Assembly: GCA_964553535.1 (NCBI GenBank)
Contig: CAZKLK010000004.1
Span: 1-33,971, forward strand
From: JALHSV01 sp964553535
GTDB lineage: Bacteria > Nitrospirota > Thermodesulfovibrionia > Thermodesulfovibrionales > SM23-35
DNA: 33,971 nt
Direction of reading: 5' to 3'
Position numbers and translations under genes: made by a program. The notes below the pieces were generated by a model. That model saw nothing but the letters and a program-made list of their open reading frames with translations. It did not search any database and had not been told where the DNA came from. Of this stretch, positions 7,594 through 14,305 are shown piece after piece. Numbering within the stretch: position 1 is the stretch's first letter; every line of letters starts with the position of its first letter.

Positions 7594-9099
7594 TTGAATT
7601 CCCGGCCTCCCGAATACCCTCTGATTGATACTCATTGTCACCTGGAGATGAAAGCCTTTGACCCCGACAGGGAAGAGGTCATAAAAAGGGCGCGGCAGGC
7701 TGGCATTGAGGCAATTATTACGATCGGCTCCGATCTCGCCGGAAATCTGGGCGGGCTGGAACTTTCCCGGAAATATGATTTCATTTATTCGTCGGTCGGC
7801 TTCCACCCGCATGACGCCAGGGATTGTTCGGGGGAAATATACAATCAAATAAAAGAATGGGCGGGCAGATACAAGATACAAGATGCAGGTTGCAGGTTGC
7901 AGAATCCGGAATATAGAACCGGGAACCCGGAAGCTGAATGCCTGCATGTAAATCCCGGCGTTCAGCAACTTGCGCCGGGCAACCCAAACGGAAAGGTGGT
8001 CGCTATCGGTGAGATAGGGCTGGATTATCACTATGATAATTCCCCGCGCGAGGTCCAGCGCCGGGTATTTATCAAACAGCTCCAGCTGGCGAAAGAGTTG
8101 AATCTGCCGGCAATAATCCACAGCAGGGAGGCAAAGCGCGACACTCTCGAAATCGTATCGGGTTCGGGGGTTCGGAGCGGGGTCTTCCATTGTTTTTCGG
8201 GCGACATGGATATGGCGGAGCGTGTCGTGGCCCTCGGGTTTCATGTCTCTTTTGCAGGACCGGTGACTTTCAGGAACTCGAAAATGTTGCATAAAATCGC
8301 CGGGGCTATCCCGGACAATCATCTTCTCATAGAAACGGACGCGCCTTACCTCACTCCGGAGCCTTTCCGCGGCAGGAGAAATGAGCCGGGCTATCTTATC
8401 CATACGGCCCGGGCGATCGCGGGGTTGAGAGGGGTAAGCCTTGGCGACATATCGCGAATCACTTCCCTTAATGCAAAGCGGCTGTTCGGGATCGGGGAGC
8501 TTTCCGGGAAAGGGATAATAGCCTATCAGATACGCGACAGTCTGTATCTCAATATAACAAACAGGTGTACCAACAGATGCTCGTTCTGCGTCAGATTTCA
8601 ATCGGATTTCGTCAAGGGGCATAACCTCAGGCTTTCCGGCGAGCCGGAGGAGGACGAACTGAAAAAGGCAATTGGAGACCCGCTCCGGTATAAGGAGATA
8701 GTTTTCTGCGGTTACGGGGAGCCGCTTCTCAGGCTTGATCTTGTCAAAAATATCGCGCTCTGGGTGAAACAGCAGAAGGGCCTGGTCAGAATCGACACAA
8801 ACGGACACGGAAACCTTATGCACGGTAGGAATATCCTTCCGGAACTGAGCGGCATCGTCGACAGCATATCCGTAAGCCTCAATGCGCAGAACAGGGAAAC
8901 ATATGACAGGATCTGCAAGCCATCGCTTGACAACGCATATGAAGGGGTGATCTCCTTTATCAAAGAGGCGAAAAAGTTTATTCCTCATGTGCAGGCGACT
9001 GCCGTTGCGCTTCCCGGCGTCGATATCGAAAGGTGCAGGGAAATAGCGGCGGAACTGGGGGTGACGCTCAGGGTGAGAGAGCTTGACGTTGTCGGGTAA
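7594..9099 (+). CDS. TatD-family hydrolase fused to a radical SAM domain
   Basis: A two-domain protein. Residues 1 to about 300 are a TatD metal-dependent deoxyribonuclease (DTHCHLEMKAFD, GEIGLDYHYD, IIHSREA, VFHCFSGD, LIETDAPYL). Residues of about 310-501 are a radical SAM domain with CxxxCxxC as NRCTNRCSFC, then FCGYGEPLLR (GGE-like SAM motif), in the style of TatD-linked rSAM proteins. The start is TTG at 7594, 4 nt after apgM, and the frame begins immediately before PLIDTHCH. The substrate of the rSAM half is unknown. A roughly 43-residue insert (RYKIQDAGCR... to NPNG) between HPHDARD and VVAIGEIGLDY is absent from ordinary TatD proteins and is encoded partly by heptamer repeats. The 3' end overlaps the convergent zincin gene by 32 nt. 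Confidence 0.9.
   Translation: MNSRPPEYPLIDTHCHLEMKAFDPDREEVIKRARQAGIEAIITIGSDLAGNLGGLELSRKYDFIYSSVGFHPHDARDCSGEIYNQIKEWAGRYKIQDAGCRLQNPEYRTGNPEAECLHVNPGVQQLAPGNPNGKVVAIGEIGLDYHYDNSPREVQRRVFIKQLQLAKELNLPAIIHSREAKRDTLEIVSGSGVRSGVFHCFSGDMDMAERVVALGFHVSFAGPVTFRNSKMLHKIAGAIPDNHLLIETDAPYLTPEPFRGRRNEPGYLIHTARAIAGLRGVSLGDISRITSLNAKRLFGIGELSGKGIIAYQIRDSLYLNITNRCTNRCSFCVRFQSDFVKGHNLRLSGEPEEDELKKAIGDPLRYKEIVFCGYGEPLLRLDLVKNIALWVKQQKGLVRIDTNGHGNLMHGRNILPELSGIVDSISVSLNAQNRETYDRICKPSLDNAYEGVISFIKEAKKFIPHVQATAVALPGVDIERCREIAAELGVTLRVRELDVVG
7869..7903 (+). repeat. five tandem heptamers inside the tatD domain
   Basis: Successive 7-mers ATACAAG, ATACAAG, ATGCAGG, TTGCAGG and TTGCAGA lie in the region encoding a non-family insert of the TatD domain. 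They resemble the short tandemly repeated heptamers seen between genes in many bacterial genomes. The flanking insert continues to about 7990. Confidence 0.75.
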
Positions 9100-11068
9100 G
9101 AAGACTGATTATGCCGTTTGCTTCGCTTATCAATGCTTCCCCTTCCGCCCGCGGCAGAATGCCCGTCCGGACAAGGGCCGACACTTCGCGAACAAATGCC
9201 TTTATCTGATTGAGCGCGGGAACCGTCCTGCCCCGTTCAATATTGCCTATTGCCGCTTCCAGTAACGCGATCAATGCCTTTGCCCGTCCTGTGTTCACTA
9301 TTCGCTGATCCGGGAGAAACCATATCCTGCCGATAACAGACCTGATGCTTATTATGGCCGGATTTATGTCCGCTATTGTGGAACTTATCGCCACACTGTT
9401 ATTGGTTATGTCAGGGTCGGCTGCATTGGCGGCAGCAAAAGCATTATTGTCGATATTCCCAGTTTGAGTCGGGATGACGGTGATCAAGACAGATGCTGAA
9501 GCGCCTTTATTCACAGTATTGAGCGCGCAAACGACGGTCGGGGAGAAAAAGACGCAGCTCCCCTGAGACGGGGAAGCGGAAAGAAAAGTCACGCCGGCAG
9601 GAAGACTGTCTGCAAGAAATATTTCAGCGGCTGCATCAGGGCCGTTATTGCCGACTTTCAGCGCGTAAGTCAGATTTTTTCCGACTACGCCCGGCCCGGG
9701 CGCGGCAGTGATGGAGAGGGAGAGATCGGAAACGGAGCCGCTTTCCACCAGGGGCAGAAAATAATCGGCTGCGTCTTTATTGAACTGCTTTGAGAATGTC
9801 CGGCCGCCCTTGCCGGAGAAAAGAGCAATAAATCTGCCCTTCTCCCCGGCGAGCGACGGAATATTGAACATGCCGCGTTCAACGCCTGCAACGGCAGGAG
9901 GCGCGGCGCCGTCAAGCGCCGTTACTACGGCCACCCCGGCGTCATTGCCTTTAATGATTCCGAATATTCCTTTGTTGTCTCCGACCGGCGCGAAGGCGGT
10001 ATTGCCGGCTAACCCATAAGGAGAAAGCGCCGAGGCGACAATCTTTATGCGGCCCGTGTAACCTGCCGGCAATGCCGGTTTGATTGAAATCCAGCCCAGA
10101 CCTGAAGTCTCGTCGCTTCCGGTCGAGATGAGGTTGTCCTCATAATCGTAAATCTCCCAGTCGATTGCAGAGCCTTCCACCGGAATATCGGACCCGAATC
10201 CGTCCCTTAGAAAATAATACACGTTGAAATTGCTGATATTCTGGTAAAGGAAATAACCCTCCTGAGGTGCGGAATTAAAAATGCCCTGCTGTTCATACCA
10301 TTTAAGAAACGGTTTGCCCTCGACTACAGGCTGCAACAGGCGCGCGATCTCCCGGAGCGCAACGGCGTCCGTCAGAATCGATGGGTCGGAAAGGGAACGA
10401 AAATACAGCTCTCTGTTGAAATCGGCAAAGAATGCCGGGTTTTCGAGAAACACTTTTGCCCACGCATAACCGGCCAGATTGTAACGGAGAAGCAGGAACG
10501 GACTGGCATAATCGAAATTTCCAGACTGCGAGCCCATGATCCGCGTGTTCAGCCCTTCATAAAAGACGTCGTACATGTAACTGTGGTTTTCGTTCCAGAA
10601 TGCGTAGCCGGGCAGCCGGTTAAAGACCTCGACCTGAACTGCGCGGGTCATTCCTTCTTCATAACTGTCGATCAAAATCATATTCTCGTCTCTGAAGGCA
10701 TGAATCATTTCATGGCACAGGACGTCGAGCTGTGCCGCGTCTCGCAGAATGATCTCTTTCGTGACCGGGGAATATTCGCCAGAAAACCATATCCACGGGT
10801 CCTTGCGAAGGTTGACGGTAACGGGGAACGCGGGAGGCCCGTACAGTCCTTCGATGACGGGATAGAAATCCGAGACAGCCATTCTCAGGATGTTCAGTTC
10901 GCTTTCCGTCCATGGATGAGCGGGCGATGAGAATGTGAAAGATATGCCCTCGGAAGCAAGAGAAGGCGTGATATTTCTCCACGGGAAGCTGTCAGAGCAG
11001 TCTGCTTGCGACGCCGTGGCGCCGAGAAGGGCAAGCAGGAGCAGCACCGTATGCAGGGCCTTTTTCAA
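9068..11068 (-). CDS. secreted HExxH metallopeptidase (gluzincin-like) with DUF11 and FIMAH-like domains
   Basis: A 666-residue exported protein that I do not recognise as a named family. Residues 1-22 are a signal peptide (MKKALHTVLLLLALLGATAS). A zincin core follows with LDVLCHEMIHAF (HExxH) near residue 140 and a downstream SYEEGMTRA about 25 residues later, whose Glu would be the third zinc ligand. The middle looks like beta-sandwich domains. At about 440-550 lies a DUF11-type repeat domain (LTYALKVGNNGPDAA, SLPAGVTF, DPDITNNS). The last 70 or so residues (ALIALLEAAIGNIERG... QIKAFVREV) match the FIMAH-type C-terminal domain of exported proteins. The start is TTG at 11068, directly abutting the DUF192 stop (TGATTG), so translation is coupled. 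It is a good candidate for a type II secretion substrate (inference). Confidence 0.8.
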   Translation of the reverse strand: MKKALHTVLLLLALLGATASQADCSDSFPWRNITPSLASEGISFTFSSPAHPWTESELNILRMAVSDFYPVIEGLYGPPAFPVTVNLRKDPWIWFSGEYSPVTKEIILRDAAQLDVLCHEMIHAFRDENMILIDSYEEGMTRAVQVEVFNRLPGYAFWNENHSYMYDVFYEGLNTRIMGSQSGNFDYASPFLLLRYNLAGYAWAKVFLENPAFFADFNRELYFRSLSDPSILTDAVALREIARLLQPVVEGKPFLKWYEQQGIFNSAPQEGYFLYQNISNFNVYYFLRDGFGSDIPVEGSAIDWEIYDYEDNLISTGSDETSGLGWISIKPALPAGYTGRIKIVASALSPYGLAGNTAFAPVGDNKGIFGIIKGNDAGVAVVTALDGAAPPAVAGVERGMFNIPSLAGEKGRFIALFSGKGGRTFSKQFNKDAADYFLPLVESGSVSDLSLSITAAPGPGVVGKNLTYALKVGNNGPDAAAEIFLADSLPAGVTFLSASPSQGSCVFFSPTVVCALNTVNKGASASVLITVIPTQTGNIDNNAFAAANAADPDITNNSVAISSTIADINPAIISIRSVIGRIWFLPDQRIVNTGRAKALIALLEAAIGNIERGRTVPALNQIKAFVREVSALVRTGILPRAEGEALISEANGIISLLTRQRQALSP

Positions 11069-11605
11069 TCACAAACCCCTTTCGAATTCTATAAAATCCC
11101 CGATGGATATGCCATTCCTGTCGCAGAAGCCCTCATTCACCTCAACGGCATACTTCGTTTTCTTTTTCGATGCAATCGGAGCATAGGATAGGGGCTTTGC
11201 CTTCCTGTGAATTGAAATAATCTGTTTTTTCCCGTCCGCGAAGATGATATCGAGAGAGATGTAAGTGTTCCTCATCCAGAAGGAGCGCGGTTCCGGCCGC
11301 TCGAAAACAAACAGCATCCCCGCGTTATCGGGCAGGTTATGCCGGTGCATCAACCCTTTTTCCCTCTCATAGGCGTTGTCCGCGATCTCGATATCAATTT
11401 TTGTGATTCTCTTTTTGTTTTTTTTCTCAAGAAATGTCAATTCTCCTTCTTTTATAAATTGCGGCTTATCTGACGCATATGCACAAGGAGCGATAATTAA
11501 CTTTTCCCCCTGCCCGGGACATATGGGAATTACAAGGGTGAAAAAAGCAAGAAGCGAGCAGTTCACTGCTGTCAGGCAAATCCGGGATATGTTGATTTTT
11601 TGCAT
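11069..11605 (-). CDS. exported DUF192-family protein
   Basis: The DUF192 domain covers roughly the last 115 residues (IADNAYEREKGLMHRH, GMLFVFERPEPRSFWMRNT, LDIIFAD, AVEVNEGFCDRNGI...), a small beta-barrel family of unknown function usually exported to the periplasm. The N-terminus MQKINISRICLTAVNCS... followed by a hydrophobic run is a probable signal peptide. I chose the ATG at 11605 because GGAGAG lies 10 nt upstream; in-frame starts at 11632 and 11689 are possible. It sits directly upstream of the zincin gene and downstream of the riboswitch, separated from it by a repeat-rich leader. Confidence 0.82.
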   Translation of the reverse strand: MQKINISRICLTAVNCSLLAFFTLVIPICPGQGEKLIIAPCAYASDKPQFIKEGELTFLEKKNKKRITKIDIEIADNAYEREKGLMHRHNLPDNAGMLFVFERPEPRSFWMRNTYISLDIIFADGKKQIISIHRKAKPLSYAPIASKKKTKYAVEVNEGFCDRNGISIGDFIEFERGL

Positions 11606-11693
11606 GCTATTACTGCTCTCCAATATGGTCATACCGCCTATCAAGTATAGTATAGGGCAAGACCCACCGGCCGGTATCGGGGCCGCCAAATAA

Positions 11694-11872
11694 TTTCCTC
11701 CCCATTAAAGGTGGAGGGTTGGCGCGGGGGTATTTCGCGGCGATGATTTCTGACACCCTCCCCTTCATCCCCTCCCCTCGAGGGAGGGGGAATATTTGAC
11801 GCCTCGCGGCGCTGCCGCCGGGTTTCCTCCAACCCCACTTTGGAAGGGGGGCAAGGGGGGATTTTGAAAATT
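11694..11872. repeat. composite GC-rich dispersed repeat block
   Basis: Three modules lie side by side: CCTCCCCATTAAAGGTGGAGGG (11698-11719) with a GCGCGGGG tail, CTCCCCTCGAGGGAGGGGG with flanking CCCTCCCCTTC (about 11755-11792), and CCCCACTTTGGAAGGGGGG followed by CAAGGGGGGATTTTG (about 11833-11866). Each has an internal palindrome around a short core. The second module resembles the in-frame insert in gspE at 30275-30345. The block lies in the leader between the riboswitch and the DUF192 gene. The rest of the 11606-11948 stretch shows no gene. Confidence 0.75.
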
Positions 11873-11948
11873 AATAAAATATGCCTAAAGATACCCCGCG
11901 GTCCCTGCATCTAAGGTTCATCATTCAGCAATGCCATCCGCCTGCAAT

Positions 11949-11990
11949 AAAAAACCGGACTGCCGGCGTTGTCATCATCCGGCAGCCCGG
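11949..11990 (-). terminator. Rho-independent terminator, riboswitch expression platform
   Basis: On the minus strand, CCGGGCTGCCGG (11979-11990) pairs with CCGGCAGTCCGG (11955-11966): 4 bp, one mismatch, then 7 bp, around a 12-nt loop. Six T residues follow (11949-11954). The 5' arm is the last segment of the riboswitch aptamer, so terminator and aptamer are mutually exclusive. Confidence 0.85.
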
Positions 11991-12057
11991 CTGTCCAGAA
12001 CGTATTCGGGACCCGAAGCTTTCCGCTCCCTTCTCACAAAGGGGTCGGCTTTATCGG
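11979..12057 (-). ncRNA. GEMM-I (cyclic-di-GMP-I type) riboswitch aptamer
   Basis: The minus strand carries the GEMM core in order. AAAGCCGACC matches the GGCAAACC-type 5' strand. A hairpin CCCTTT-GTGA-GAAGGG has the required GNRA tetraloop. GGAAAGCTTCGGGTCC matches the conserved GCAAAGCyaCGGGUC segment, and GGACAGCCGGGCTGCC matches GACAGCCGGGUUGCC. P1 can form from CCG...AGCC at the 5' side with GGCT..CGG at the 3' side. Aligned with the Vibrio Vc2 aptamer, the ligand-contacting position 20 is G, favouring cyclic-di-GMP over cGAMP. The overlapping terminator predicts an ON switch for the downstream DUF192-zincin genes. A weak TTGGCC-18 nt-GATAAA promoter can be placed just upstream, or transcription may come through the dsbA-like gene. 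Recognition is from memory of the consensus. Confidence 0.8.
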
Positions 12058-12076
12058 ATATCTATTTATCCGCGCG

Positions 12077-12841
12077 CTATTTCTTCGGGGCCAACAGGCT
12101 TTCTATAACGTCCTTGAAAGCCGGATACGGCTGAGCGCCTTTCACAATTTTTACAGCCCTGACACTTTTGCCGTCATCCTGCATCCATCCGATGAGGGAC
12201 GACGGAGTGCCTGAAACGCCGGCTTTCTGCCCTTCGTCCGTATCCTTCTTGATCTCATCGGCGTATTTCCCGCTGTCAAGGCATTCCTTGAATAGCGCCA
12301 TATCAAGGCCAAGCGTTTCGGCGTACTTCATCAGATCTTCAGGGTTAAGGGCTTTCTGGTTTTCGAAGAGGATGTCGTGCATCTCCCAGAATTTCCCCTG
12401 ATCCCCCGCGCAAACTCCCGCTTCGGCAGCCTTAAATGCCAGCTTGTGGAAACCGAGTGGAAAGTCGAGGAAGTAATATCTTGCTTTGCCTGTGTCAACA
12501 TAATCTCTCACTATCTGCGTCACCGTCTCACGGACGTGTCTCGAACAGAAAGGTCACTGATAATCGGAGAATTCTATGACTGCCAGTTTAGCATCGCTGC
12601 TGCCCTTGTAAGGATCATTGTCGACGCTGACCACGGTCTCCTTGAATTCGGCGGGCGCGGGTTTCGGCTTAATCTGGTTTTTGATTTCCTGGATTTCCTT
12701 CTGGATGGCCTGCTGGCCCTCCTTCAATGCCCTGATATCTTCCTTGACGGCATCCAGTTCCTTGCTCTTCTGCGCGAAGCCGGGTTGCGCGAACAGAAGC
12801 AGCAGGACCGCCACGAAGGGGAACAAAAAAAATTTCTTCAT
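12077..12841 (-). CDS. DsbA-like thioredoxin-fold selenoprotein (in-frame UGA = Sec96, motif UPFC)
   Basis: A periplasmic thiol-disulfide oxidoreductase of the DsbA/thioredoxin_4 type, 254 residues with one in-frame TGA (12554-12556). The first 22 residues are a signal peptide (MKKFFLFPFVAVLLLLFAQP...). A coiled-coil linker follows (ELDAVKEDIRALKEGQQAIQ), then VIEFSDYQ-U-PFCSRHV. Family members have FSDFQCPFC here, so the TGA sits exactly on the first catalytic cysteine. After it the frame stays open for 158 residues with the family pattern (YYFLDFPLGFHKLAFKAAEA, FWEMHDILFENQ) and the cis-Pro loop VSGTPSSLIG. A bSECIS-like hairpin lies just downstream of the TGA. Standard gene finders will split it into two pieces. 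A nonsense mutation at precisely this codon is the less likely alternative. The sel genes are not in the window. Confidence 0.88.
12515..12548 (-). promoter_or_regulatory. bacterial SECIS element within the dsbA-like selenoprotein gene
   Basis: Downstream of the UGA the mRNA can form an upper stem CACGUC/GAC-G-GUG (12533-12538 with 12521-12527, one bulged G) closing the 5-nt loop CGUGA. A lower CUG/CAG stem pairs 12546-12548 with 12515-12517. The UGA-to-loop distance is 21 nt and the second loop base is G. Both fall inside the published bacterial SECIS model (16-37 nt, G among the first two loop bases). Confidence 0.7.
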
Positions 12842-12950
12842 CGCATCTCCTTTCTGGAAAATTAATAATTAATATTCTATATAAAAAAGAACAGAAAGAA
12901 AAGACAAAATGCGAAGCATACGTAACCCCCCGGTTATGAGTTGTAATATT

Positions 12951-12983
12951 GTCATTGCGAGGAGCGAAGCGACGCGGCAATCT
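12951..12983 (+). repeat. dispersed repeat, copy 1 (left of gap)
   Basis: A 33-bp unit beginning GTCATTGCGAGGAGCGAAGC, identical to 13084-13116 across the N gap. It is of the same general kind as a dispersed repeat common in Nitrospirota and deltaproteobacterial drafts. In the flank 12842-12950 I see only A/T-rich sequence and no gene. Confidence 0.85.
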
Positions 12984-13083
12984 NNNNNNNNNNNNNNNNN
13001 NNNNNNNNNNNNNNNNNNNNNNNNNNNNNNNNNNNNNNNNNNNNNNNNNNNNNNNNNNNNNNNNNNNNNNNNNNNNNNNNNNN
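12984..13083. other. assembly gap (100 N)
   Basis: Exactly 100 N, the usual placeholder for a scaffold gap of unknown length. It is flanked by identical 33-bp repeats, so the true content may be one or more repeat units or longer sequence. Confidence 0.95.
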
Positions 13084-13179
13084 GTCATTGCGAGGAGCGA
13101 AGCGACGCGGCAATCTTCTTTAATTCTTTGATAAATCGGGATTGCTTCTCCCGGAACAAGTCCGGGATCGCAATGACAC
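13084..13179 (+). repeat. MITE-like element with inverted ends (copy 2)
   Basis: It starts with the 33-bp unit GTCATTGCGAGGAGCGAAGC..., continues through CTTTAATTCTTTGATAAATC, and ends with GGATCGCAATGAC, the inverted form of the start. An internal hairpin CCCGGAACAAGTCCGGG is present. With both ends near-complementary and no coding potential it resembles a short non-autonomous element upstream of the CRP-family gene. The region 13180-13249 contains a TATACT -10-like box at 13241-13246 but no convincing -35. Confidence 0.7.
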
Positions 13180-13267
13180 GCGATAGGGCTGCCGCCCGTC
13201 ACCGAAAAGGATTACGCATACTCCCGCGGGCTGAAAGTGGTATACTTTATTGCAGGAGATCCCGGGC

Positions 13268-13954
13268 GTGACTGATAATGTCAAAATCGATGTCCTTCAA
13301 AACATACAGCTCTTTTCTTCCCTTTCAGAACATGAACTGCAGGAGATAGCCGACAAGATACGCATAACGGAGTTCAGAAAAAACGAGATTGTCCTGCGCG
13401 AGGAAGATACCAACGAGTTCATGTACATTATTCTGGCCGGGCAGGTAAAAGTTGTCCAGTCGACGGAAGACGGGAAGGAAATACTGCTCGCCATCCACAG
13501 GGCCCACGATTTTTTCGGCGAAGTTTCGCTGATTGACGGCATGACGGCGCCGGCAACCGTGCAGGCGTCGGAGGATTCATTCATAGCGTTTATTTCGAAA
13601 AAGGATTTCTTTGACCTGCTCGCCGCCCAGTCCAAAGTGCTCGAAAAGTTGCTTGAGATCCTGTGTTCGCGTCTCCGGGATTCATGGAAAAGGATATATC
13701 TCCTCAATTTCAAGCACGCCTCGGACCGGGTCAGGACATTGCTGCTTTCCCTCTGTTTTGAAAACGGGACCAGAACCGCGGACGGCATCGTGCTAAACCT
13801 GAAACTTACCCATCAGGAAATCGCCGATATGAGCGGGTTGACGCGCGAGTCGGTCACCCGCGTGCTTGACAAGCTGCAGAAAGACGGGGAGGTGATCGTG
13901 CTCAAAAACAAGAGAATATGCCTGAGCCGGGAATTCCTGAAAGCGCAATATTGA
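13268..13954 (+). CDS. CRP/FNR-family transcriptional regulator
   Basis: A 228-residue one-component regulator. The N-terminal cyclic-nucleotide-binding fold runs from LQNIQLFSSLSEHELQEIA through FMYIILAGQVKVVQ and FFGEVSLIDGMTAPATVQA. A dimerisation helix follows (QSKVLEKLLEILCSRLRDSW), then a winged-helix DNA-binding domain with recognition region LTHQEIADMSGLTRESVTRV near residues 180-200. No FNR-type N-terminal cysteine cluster is seen, so oxygen sensing by Fe-S is unlikely. I chose the GTG at 13268 because AGGAG lies 9 nt upstream; a TTG at 13250 would overlap that Shine-Dalgarno. The ligand and targets are unknown, and it is not obviously linked to its neighbours. Confidence 0.9.
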   Translation: MTDNVKIDVLQNIQLFSSLSEHELQEIADKIRITEFRKNEIVLREEDTNEFMYIILAGQVKVVQSTEDGKEILLAIHRAHDFFGEVSLIDGMTAPATVQASEDSFIAFISKKDFFDLLAAQSKVLEKLLEILCSRLRDSWKRIYLLNFKHASDRVRTLLLSLCFENGTRTADGIVLNLKLTHQEIADMSGLTRESVTRVLDKLQKDGEVIVLKNKRICLSREFLKAQY

Positions 13955-14003
13955 ACTATCAACGCATCGCGCCTTCGGATTTTGTTCTTTCGCCGGTTCC
14001 CGG

Positions 14004-14279
14004 TCAGCGCAGCAAGAGCAGTGCCCAGAGCAGGCATCCGGAGGCCGCGAAGAGTTTTTCCGGCAGGCTGATGCGGGCGCTTCTGATAATGAAATAAATG
14101 CTGAGCGGAGATGTGAGAAAGCAGGCGGTAACGTACACCCATTTCGGGATTTGTTTTTTCCCGCGGGCAGTATGGTAGTAGCCGCTGCACACCGGGCATT
14201 CGATTTCGCCGTCAAGGCGGTGTCCGCATTGGGCGCATCGGGTAATCCCCAGGGCTTCGTCCAGTTCATCCTGATTCAT
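14004..14279 (-). CDS. small zinc-ribbon membrane protein, unknown function
   Basis: About 91 residues. The N-terminal zinc ribbon has two CxxC knuckles (CAQCGHRL...CPVC), then a basic stretch RGKKQIPKW and two hydrophobic segments (WVYVTACFLTSPLSIYFII and LFAASGCLLWALLLL) likely to span the membrane. I chose the ATG at 14279 (MNQDELDEALG) because a TATAAT box lies 7 nt upstream, which would give a near-leaderless mRNA. A TTG at 14303 lies upstream of that box and is less likely. It is divergent from the response regulator. I do not recognise a named family. Confidence 0.65.
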   Translation of the reverse strand: MNQDELDEALGITRCAQCGHRLDGEIECPVCSGYYHTARGKKQIPKWVYVTACFLTSPLSIYFIIRSARISLPEKLFAASGCLLWALLLLR

Positions 14280-14286
14280 AACGACT

Positions 14287-14294
14287 ATTATAAT
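14287..14294. promoter_or_regulatory. palindromic -10 element shared by divergent genes
   Basis: ATTATAAT reads as a TATAAT box on both strands. Transcription would begin within a few bases of ATG 14306 (plus) and ATG 14279 (minus), giving near-leaderless transcripts; neither gene has a clear Shine-Dalgarno. The -35 boxes are weak (TTCATC at 14265-14270 for the plus direction). Confidence 0.4.
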
Positions 14295-14305
14295 CCTTTT
14301 CAAAA

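Noticed and set aside
7570..8988. Long (472-codon) reading frame on the minus strand opposite the tatD-rSAM gene.
   Set aside because: It is an antisense shadow of a clearly conserved protein, with no recognisable motifs of its own and no ribosome binding site.
11641..11910. Minus-strand frame of about 89 codons over the GC-rich repeat block.
   Set aside because: It is made entirely of palindromic repeat modules with proline/arginine-rich low-complexity translation, and is not a gene.
12523..12556. Reading the TGA in the dsbA-like gene as an ordinary nonsense mutation (pseudogene).
   Set aside because: The stop falls exactly on the first catalytic cysteine codon, the downstream 158 codons are intact and conserved in pattern, and a bSECIS-like hairpin follows.
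12909..13271. Open frames spanning the N gap.
   Set aside because: They consist of unknown bases and repeat sequence; no family features are present.
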